From Arthrobacter sp. StoSoilA2 (GTDB lineage Bacteria; Actinomycetota; Actinomycetes; Actinomycetales; Micrococcaceae): a DNA stretch of 64,000 nucleotides. Position numbers and translations under genes: made by a program. Under the pieces are notes generated by a model that was not told the DNA's origin, searched no databases, and saw nothing but the letters and a program-made list of their open reading frames with translations. Where the stretch lies: positions 4,836,001 through 4,900,000 of the forward strand of contig NZ_AP024643.1 in NCBI RefSeq assembly GCF_019977195.1, given 5' to 3'. Shown piece after piece: positions 58,894-64,000 of the stretch (positions are counted from its first letter, which is position 1; each line of letters opens with the position of its first letter).

Positions 58894-59657
58894 GCAATCA
58901 CAACTTCCACAGAGAGTTTGTCGAGCCGGGCAAGATCTTCGGAGGATGGCTTCAGGTCCGTCACGATGACGTCCACGGCCTCTATCGCGGCAACCAGGGC
59001 GACCGCGCTGGCATTCCACTTACTGCCGGAGGATGCAACGATGACCCGCGACGCCGATTCCAGGCCGGCGCGCTTCACCGCGGCGTCGTCAAGGTCATGG
59101 GCCAGCAGTCCGTCCTTGAGGTTGAGGGCGCACGGCGTGACCACCGCGGTGTCGAATCGCAACGAGCGTATGTTCGCCTCGGTCATGGGTCCGCGAAAAG
59201 ACTGTTCGCCCGGAATGAGGCTTCCGCCGGGGAGAATGAGCTGCGGCCGGCGGCCCTCCTTTGCGTGGGTCAGTGCCTCGACGCCGTGCAGGGACATCGG
59301 CATCACCGTGAGTTCACGCTGGCTCAGCCGCCGAGCAATTTCCGTGGCAGTGGATCCGCTGTCCAACCACACGTGCTCGCGGTCCTTCAGCAGAGCGTCA
59401 ACAGCTGCTGCGATCTTGAGCTTCGCCTCGTGGTCTTCCAGTTCGCGCTGCCCATAGCCCGGGTTGTCACCACGCGCTACCAAACTGCGGGCGCCGCCGT
59501 GCACCCGCTTCAGTACTCCGTTGGCCGCAAGAATTTCCAGGTCGCGGCGGATCGTGGCGCCCGAGGCTCCAGTGGCTGCTACCAATTCGTCCACTGATAC
59601 TTCTTCGCGTTTGCGCAGCAGCTCGCCAATGAGCCGATGGCGGTCAGGAGTTCCCAT
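58890..59657 (-). CDS. DeoR family transcriptional regulator
   Basis: A 255-residue regulator with an N-terminal DeoR helix-turn-helix (RHRLIGELLRKREEVSVDELVAATGASGATIRRDLEILAANGVLKRVHGGA) and a C-terminal sugar-phosphate sensor domain (VWLDSGSTATEIARRL, LPGGSLIPGEQSFRGPMTEANI, DLDDAAVKRAGLESASRVIVASSGSKW). First gene of a two-gene operon with the MFS transporter. Two 11-bp direct repeats 21 bp apart lie before it, likely an autoregulatory operator. Confidence 0.92.
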   Translation of the reverse strand: MGTPDRHRLIGELLRKREEVSVDELVAATGASGATIRRDLEILAANGVLKRVHGGARSLVARGDNPGYGQRELEDHEAKLKIAAAVDALLKDREHVWLDSGSTATEIARRLSQRELTVMPMSLHGVEALTHAKEGRRPQLILPGGSLIPGEQSFRGPMTEANIRSLRFDTAVVTPCALNLKDGLLAHDLDDAAVKRAGLESASRVIVASSGSKWNASAVALVAAIEAVDVIVTDLKPSSEDLARLDKLSVEVVIA

Positions 59658-59681
59658 AGTTCAACGGTATCAGGCCGACGC

Positions 59682-59714
59682 TCATTTAATCATAAAATGT
59701 GATCATTTGATCAC
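59682..59714. promoter_or_regulatory. Operator candidate of the DeoR regulator
   Basis: TCATTTAATCA (59682-59692) and TCATTTGATCA (59703-59713) are 11-bp direct repeats, 10/11 identical, with 21-bp spacing (two helical turns). GTGATCA-TT-TGATCAC (59699-59714) is a perfect inverted repeat over the second. The set lies 25-57 nt before the DeoR ATG. Confidence 0.55.
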
Positions 59715-59715
59715 C

Positions 59716-59866
59716 GATGCTCTCTCACATCCCACCCTTAAACCCACGATGCTCTCTCACATCCCACCCCCTTAACCCCCGATGCCCTCTCACATCCCCC
59801 CCTTAAACCACGATGCTCTCTCATCAACTGAGAGAGCATCGGGCGAAAAGGGCAATGATGTGAGAG
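59716..59866. repeat. C-rich repeat array with CTCTCACATC units
   Basis: Four direct repeats start at 59716, 59748, 59781 and 59812 (GATGCTCTCTCACATCCC-type, 31-33-nt period). The last one forms a 13-bp hairpin, CGATGCTCTCTCA (59811-59823) with TGAGAGAGCATCG (59829-59841). GATGTGAGAG at 59857-59866 is the inverse of the unit core. No gene. It may act as a terminator or be a repetitive element. Confidence 0.75.
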
Positions 59867-59876
59867 AACGTGCGGA

Positions 59877-61559
59877 CTAGCGGGCGCGCTCCACGCGTTT
59901 CTCATCCCAGACGGGTTCCTCGGACTCGTAGACCTTGCCGTCGGAGCCGAAGATCAGGAAGCGGTCGAAAGACTTGGCGAACCAGCGGTCATGGGTGACA
60001 GCAAGGACCGTTCCCTCGAAAGCATCGATTGCTCTCTCCAGGGCCTCGCCGGAGTGCAGATCCAGGTTGTCGGTAGGCTCGTCCAGGAGCAAGAGGGTTG
60101 CTCCGGACAGCTGCAGCAGGAGGATCTGGAACCGCGCCTGCTGGCCACCGGACAGGGACTCGTACTTTTGCTCTGATTGGCCGGCCAAACCGTAGGAGTC
60201 CAGGGCACCTGCGGCAGCTTCGCGGGGCAGGCCCGATCGGTGTTCATCGCCACGGTGCAGGATCTCCAACAAGGTCCGGCCCAGCAGATCCGGGCGAACG
60301 TGCGTCTGTGCGAAGAATCCCGGGCGGATACGGGCGCCCAACTTCACTGTTCCTTCGTGCGGCACTTCAGCAATGACAACGTCCGACACCGGCAAATGCT
60401 CCCGCTCAGGGTCGGTGCCTCCGGTGGCGAGCAAGCGCAGGAAGTGGCTCTTTCCGGAACCGTTGGAACCGAGTACGCCCACACGGTCGCCGAACCAGAT
60501 TTCCGTGGAGAACGGCTTCATGAGCCCAGCTAGTTCAAGCTTCTCCGCCACGACGGCGCGTTTGGCTGTTCGCCCGCCCTTGAGGCGCATCTTGACGTTC
60601 TGCTCGATTGGCAGCGCCTCGGGCGGCCCAGCTTCCAGGAACTTGGCAAGACGCGTCTGTGCCGCCTGGTACCTGTTGGCCATGTCGGACCGGAACGCAG
60701 CCTTGTTCTTGTACATGTTGACGAGTTCCTTGAGCTTCACATGCTCCTCGTCCCAGCGTTTGCGGAGTTCCTCGAACCGGGCGTTCCTGTCGGCACGCGC
60801 CTCCACGTAGGAGCCGAAACCGCCACCGTGGATCCAGGCTCCGGCGCCGTTTATGCCTGGTTCAAGCGTCACTATTCGTCCGGCGGCGTTGTTGAGCAGC
60901 TCGCGGTCGTGGCTAATGAACAGCACGGTCTTCTTGGATTCGTTGAGCTTTGACTCCAGCCAGCGCTTGCCGGGGACGTCAAGGTAGTTATCCGGTTCGT
61001 CCAGGAGCAGGAGTTCATCCGGGCCCGCGAACAGGGCTTCCAGCACGAGGCGTTTCTGCTCGCCACCGGACAACGTGGAGGCACGTCGGAACTGTGCTTT
61101 GTCGAAGGAAATTCCCAAAGCCGCCATGCAGACCTCGTCCCAGACGGTCTCGACGTCGTAACCGCCGGCGTCTCCCCAATCCACGATCGCCTGGGCGTAC
61201 TTCATCTGGGTGGGTTCGTCGTCGTGCTCCATCATGGCGAGTTCGGCCTCTTCAACCGCTTTGGCAGCTGCCGCCAGCCCGGCTTGGGCCGTGGAGACCA
61301 GCAGGTCCCGGACGGTTGATTCATCCCGGACCTGGCCCACGAACTGCCGCATGATGCCCATGTTCCCGGACTTGCCTACGACGCCTTCGTCGGGTGTGAG
61401 GTCGCCGGAAATGATCTTGAACAGCGTCGTTTTGCCGGTTCCGTTGGGCCCAATCAACGCCGTCTTAGTGCCATCAGGCACCTTGAAGGTCACGCCGTTG
61501 AGCAGCTGGGTGCCGTCGGAGAGGAAGTAGTCGATGCCGGAAACGTCAATATGGGCCAC
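59877..61559 (-). CDS. ABC-F family ATPase (translation factor / ribosome protection type)
   Basis: A 560-residue soluble twin-ATPase. Domain 1: Walker A IGPNGTGKTTLF, signature LSGGEQKRLVL, Walker B LLLLDEPDNYLD. Domain 2: LGSNGSGKSHFL, LSGGQQARFQ, LLLLDEPTDNLD. A long charged linker lies between (about 250-330). No membrane segments, so it acts on ribosomes like EttA or antibiotic-resistance ABC-F proteins rather than as a transporter. Domain 2 Walker A has His instead of Thr (GKSH). Single gene. Confidence 0.9.
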   Translation of the reverse strand: MAHIDVSGIDYFLSDGTQLLNGVTFKVPDGTKTALIGPNGTGKTTLFKIISGDLTPDEGVVGKSGNMGIMRQFVGQVRDESTVRDLLVSTAQAGLAAAAKAVEEAELAMMEHDDEPTQMKYAQAIVDWGDAGGYDVETVWDEVCMAALGISFDKAQFRRASTLSGGEQKRLVLEALFAGPDELLLLDEPDNYLDVPGKRWLESKLNESKKTVLFISHDRELLNNAAGRIVTLEPGINGAGAWIHGGGFGSYVEARADRNARFEELRKRWDEEHVKLKELVNMYKNKAAFRSDMANRYQAAQTRLAKFLEAGPPEALPIEQNVKMRLKGGRTAKRAVVAEKLELAGLMKPFSTEIWFGDRVGVLGSNGSGKSHFLRLLATGGTDPEREHLPVSDVVIAEVPHEGTVKLGARIRPGFFAQTHVRPDLLGRTLLEILHRGDEHRSGLPREAAAGALDSYGLAGQSEQKYESLSGGQQARFQILLLQLSGATLLLLDEPTDNLDLHSGEALERAIDAFEGTVLAVTHDRWFAKSFDRFLIFGSDGKVYESEEPVWDEKRVERAR

Positions 61560-61627
61560 CGCCCAATCTTCCCATGCCCAGGTATTAAGGCCCGACGGCG
61601 GAACTTGGCCTGGGTGCCCCGAACGAG

Positions 61628-62890
61628 CTAAGCGTCAGGCTTCCGCCGGGCAAACTGCGGTGCATGTTCGGGTCGTGGGCCGAAGGCAATCATCCGTGCG
61701 GGCAACTTCCGGAAGCTGGGAAAATTACGGAGCACAATGAGCAACAGCTTGGGTGGCTTTGGCTGCTTGCCCGCCATGACCTGTGCGAAGATAACGCGAT
61801 GCAGCACCCGCTGAAACGTCTGCACAATCACGGTTGGAGGCCAGCGCCGCTTCTGAACGGCGGCGAGGTGGTGGTCGTCCAGCGTTTTACTCAGCAGCGG
61901 CGAAGCAATGATCCGGGCCGCTGCGACGGCGTCCTGCACGGCCAGGTTGATCCCCACCCCACCGGCGGGGGACATCGCATGGGCAGCATCGCCAATAAGC
62001 AGCAGGCCCGGCTTGTGCCACTCGGACAAGCGGTTGAGCTTCACGTCCAACAGGTGGAGATCATCCACGGAGCGGATGTTGTCCACACGGTCTGATAGGT
62101 CTGGCCGCAACCTTGCGACGCGTGCACGAAACGCTTCTACGCCTTCTGCCCGCAACTTCGGATCCAGTCCCTTGGCCGCGAGGTAGGCGATCTGATAAAA
62201 GTCCTTGCGGGTCAAACTCAGCAGAACGTCCGAAGTCCCGAAACTCGGGGCAATCGACGCCACGGGATCCCTTTCATCGGCGTTCCTCGGAAGCCGGAAC
62301 CACCACGTGTCGAACGGCACCGGAAATTCGCGTGGGACCAAACCCGCCCGTGCACGAAGCACCGAACTACGGCCGTCGCACGCCACCGTCAATGCAGCCT
62401 TCAGTTCGCCCGTCCCCAGGTTTTCGCCGGTGAGGGGGTCCCGGGTTCTGTACGCCACACCCGATACTGCGCCGGACCCGTCGCGGAGCAGCTCTGTGAC
62501 CTCAGTGTTCATCCGCAACGTGAACGTGGGTTCCTGCTTGGCTGCCTCCACCAGAAAGTTCAGCAAGTCCCATTGCGGCACCATTGCCACATAGTTGTAC
62601 GGCTCCTTGAGGAGCCCGAAATCAGCGAGGATCACGGAATCCCCGGTCCCTGCAGGCAGCTGGAAGTTACCCAGCTTGCTCTGCGGTAGCTGCCGGAACC
62701 CTTCGCCCAACCCCAATTCGTCGAGGAGGCGAATGGTGGAGGCGTGCACAGTATCGCCACGGAAGTCCCGCAGGAAGTCGGCGTGCTTCTCCAACACAGT
62801 GACTTCAACTCCGGCCCGGGCAAGGAGCAAGCCCAGCACAATCCCGGCCGGACCTCCGCCAACCACAACGCACTGCGTGCTGCTTTCCAT
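61628..62890 (-). CDS. FAD-dependent oxidoreductase (UbiH/PHBH-type hydroxylase)
   Basis: A 420-residue flavoprotein. FAD fold CVVVGGGPAGIVLGLLLARAGVEVTVLEKH, DG motif VACDGRSSVLRARAG, and GD motif LLIGDAAHAMSPAGGVGINLAVQDA match class A aromatic hydroxylases. It probably hydroxylates a phenolic or quinone compound with NAD(P)H and O2. Separated from the ABC-F gene by 68 nt and from the PBP gene by 13 nt on the same strand. Substrate unknown. Confidence 0.88.
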   Translation of the reverse strand: MESSTQCVVVGGGPAGIVLGLLLARAGVEVTVLEKHADFLRDFRGDTVHASTIRLLDELGLGEGFRQLPQSKLGNFQLPAGTGDSVILADFGLLKEPYNYVAMVPQWDLLNFLVEAAKQEPTFTLRMNTEVTELLRDGSGAVSGVAYRTRDPLTGENLGTGELKAALTVACDGRSSVLRARAGLVPREFPVPFDTWWFRLPRNADERDPVASIAPSFGTSDVLLSLTRKDFYQIAYLAAKGLDPKLRAEGVEAFRARVARLRPDLSDRVDNIRSVDDLHLLDVKLNRLSEWHKPGLLLIGDAAHAMSPAGGVGINLAVQDAVAAARIIASPLLSKTLDDHHLAAVQKRRWPPTVIVQTFQRVLHRVIFAQVMAGKQPKPPKLLLIVLRNFPSFRKLPARMIAFGPRPEHAPQFARRKPDA

Positions 62891-62903
62891 AGCTTCTCCC
62901 GAT

Positions 62904-64000
62904 TTAACCGGCGGCGGTGAGGAACGACTTCAACAACGGTCCGCTGGTGGTTGCCCCCAGGCCGCCGTCTTCCACGAACACAGCAACCGCCAGGTCTCCG
63001 TGAACGGCAACGATCCACGCGTGGGTCTTGGGCGGGTCCTCATTGCCGAACTCAGCAGTACCCGTTTTTGCCCCGACGGGCGCTCCCGGCACCTGGGCGA
63101 GGAATCCAGCATGCCCGGAGGTAACCACCGCCCGCATCATGTCGGATAGCGCGGCCGCTTCTTCCTTGGTGATCGGCTTGCTTGAGGGCGGTGACGCGGG
63201 CGCTGCGCTAACGGAAGCGGACGACGCCGGCGCGCTGCCACTTTCCGTGGGCGTAGCTGCCGCGCTGGAGTTCCCGGTTTCAGGGTTCAGCACGAGTTGA
63301 GGGGACACCGGAGCGCCGTTGCCAACGGAGGCTGCCATGATCGCCGCAGACAGTGGGGAGAAGAGCACCTTCCCCTGGCCGATCATGGATGCCGCGTGCT
63401 CGGTTCCCTCTGCGGCGCCGGGGACTGAACCGAGGAAGGCGTCGGCGCCCAGCTTGGGCGCTTCCACGGCCACGCCCAATGCCATGGCGGCAGACTCGAG
63501 CTGGTCCTGGCTGACCGTGTCACGGGCATTGATGAAAGCGGTGTTGCAGGAATGGGCAAAAGCGTCCCGCAGCGTTACGGAACCCAAGGAGCTTTCCGGG
63601 TAGCCCTCGGAGTTCTTGAAGGTTCTGCCGTCTACTGTCAGCGTCGGGGTGCATTCGACCTTGGAATCAGGCGTCGCGCCGTCGCGGAACAGCGCCAGGG
63701 AATCGACGATCTTGAACGTGGACCCCGGAGCGTATTGGCCAAGCATCGCCGTGTTGTAGCCGTTGCTGCCCGGACCGGACGCGGCCGCCAGAACAGCTCC
63801 GGTAGAAGGCTTAAGCGCCACGATGGCGGACGCCGGTCCCACCCCGGCAAGCGTCTCTTCGGCCAGTTGCTGCAGCTTCAGGTCAAGCGTGGTCTTGAGG
63901 GTTGTTCCGGGCACAGGGAGGGACGAGAAGAATACTTTGCTTGCAGGGGTCTCGCCTTCCGACTTCGCTTCCTGCTTGGCGACCACCTCCACGCCGTCCT
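62904..64000 (-). CDS. Penicillin-binding protein, transpeptidase domain (5' truncated by window)
   Basis: The gene runs past the right edge; about 365 C-terminal residues are visible. The transpeptidase motifs are in order: catalytic PGSTFK (SxxK), SCN in AHSCNTAF (SxN), KTGT in GAKTGTAEFGN. The preceding TTLDLKLQQLAEETL is typical of class B PBP-type enzymes that also carry an NTF2-like N-terminal domain. A low-complexity Ser/Ala/Pro stretch (about 35 residues) sits between SxN and KTGT. It cross-links peptidoglycan at the outer membrane face. The GTG at 63992 is internal, not the start. Confidence 0.92.
   Translation of the reverse strand, partial: DGVEVVAKQEAKSEGETPASKVFFSSLPVPGTTLKTTLDLKLQQLAEETLAGVGPASAIVALKPSTGAVLAAASGPGSNGYNTAMLGQYAPGSTFKIVDSLALFRDGATPDSKVECTPTLTVDGRTFKNSEGYPESSLGSVTLRDAFAHSCNTAFINARDTVSQDQLESAAMALGVAVEAPKLGADAFLGSVPGAAEGTEHAASMIGQGKVLFSPLSAAIMAASVGNGAPVSPQLVLNPETGNSSAAATPTESGSAPASSASVSAAPASPPSSKPITKEEAAALSDMMRAVVTSGHAGFLAQVPGAPVGAKTGTAEFGNEDPPKTHAWIVAVHGDLAVAVFVEDGGLGATTSGPLLKSFLTAAG

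Noticed and set aside
59716..59866. CRISPR array
   Set aside because: Units are near-contiguous with no unique spacers and no cas genes nearby.

Overview
This window looks like the chromosome of a high-GC Gram-positive actinobacterium of the Micrococcaceae (Arthrobacter/Paenarthrobacter-like). The evidence is GC-rich codon use, the rpsF-ssb-rpsR-rplI block, perfect TTATCCACA DnaA boxes, Gly-rich SSB, Tat/lipobox lipoproteins, and a large load of small catabolic operons each paired with its own PucR, GntR, IclR or DeoR regulator. No phage, insertion sequence, CRISPR array or rRNA was found; one tRNA-Leu(GAG) is present. Both edges cut genes: a dimethylglycine/sarcosine-dehydrogenase-like protein on the left and a penicillin-binding protein on the right.

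Layout. (1) 1-9406: C1/amine catabolism. The tail of a folate-dependent demethylating dehydrogenase is followed by folD. Opposite them lies a leftward operon (flavin amine oxidase, cupin, two aldehyde dehydrogenases, a small protein), divergent from a PucR-type regulator. (2) 9449-11620: glycogen-debranching-type glucosidase. (3) 12164-20393: a sugar cluster. A leftward arm (MFS importer, split transketolase N and C subunits, GntR regulator) faces a rightward arm (TIM-barrel isomerase, SDR, DhaK-DhaL kinase, RpiB-like isomerase) across a promoter region packed with repeated operator half-sites. The parts fit tetritol/tetrulose (D-threitol-type) or possibly apiose use. (4) 20431-26882: C39-like lipoprotein, dnaB, a 624-nt gene-free DnaA-box cluster, two membrane-anchored L7/L12-CTD-like proteins, a zinc-ribbon protein, an FMN reductase and an esterase. 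(5) 27097-32749: a tight rightward operon of GntP permease, class III CoA-transferase, HMG-CoA-lyase-like enzyme, 2-hydroxyacid dehydrogenase and glycerate kinase. Its chemistry suggests conversion of a branched hydroxy-diacid to acetyl-CoA plus 2-phosphoglycerate.

(6) 32746-38875: SRPBCC protein, lipoprotein, two small secreted proteins, lipid kinase, IclR regulator, PhzF protein and DUF1801 protein. (7) 38934-41442: rplI, rpsR, ssb and rpsF (leftward), ynfA, tRNA-Leu. (8) 41578-51330: membrane proteins, two APC permeases, M18 aminopeptidase, a secreted intradiol-dioxygenase-like lipoprotein, a cyclase/formamidase with a small partner, and two IclR regulators. (9) 51495-55290: an LuxR-type two-component system with an ABC drug/peptide exporter. 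(10) 55448-64000: two head-to-head PAP2 proteins (one fused to a lipid kinase), MFS plus DeoR regulator, a C-rich repeat array, an ABC-F protein, a UbiH-like flavoprotein and the PBP.

The most interesting items are the CoA-transferase/HMG-lyase/glycerate-kinase operon, the DnaA-box cluster beside dnaB, the operator array of the split-transketolase cluster, the paired membrane L7/L12-like proteins, and the CTCTCACATC repeat array. All functions are read from sequence motifs and context; no database search was possible.
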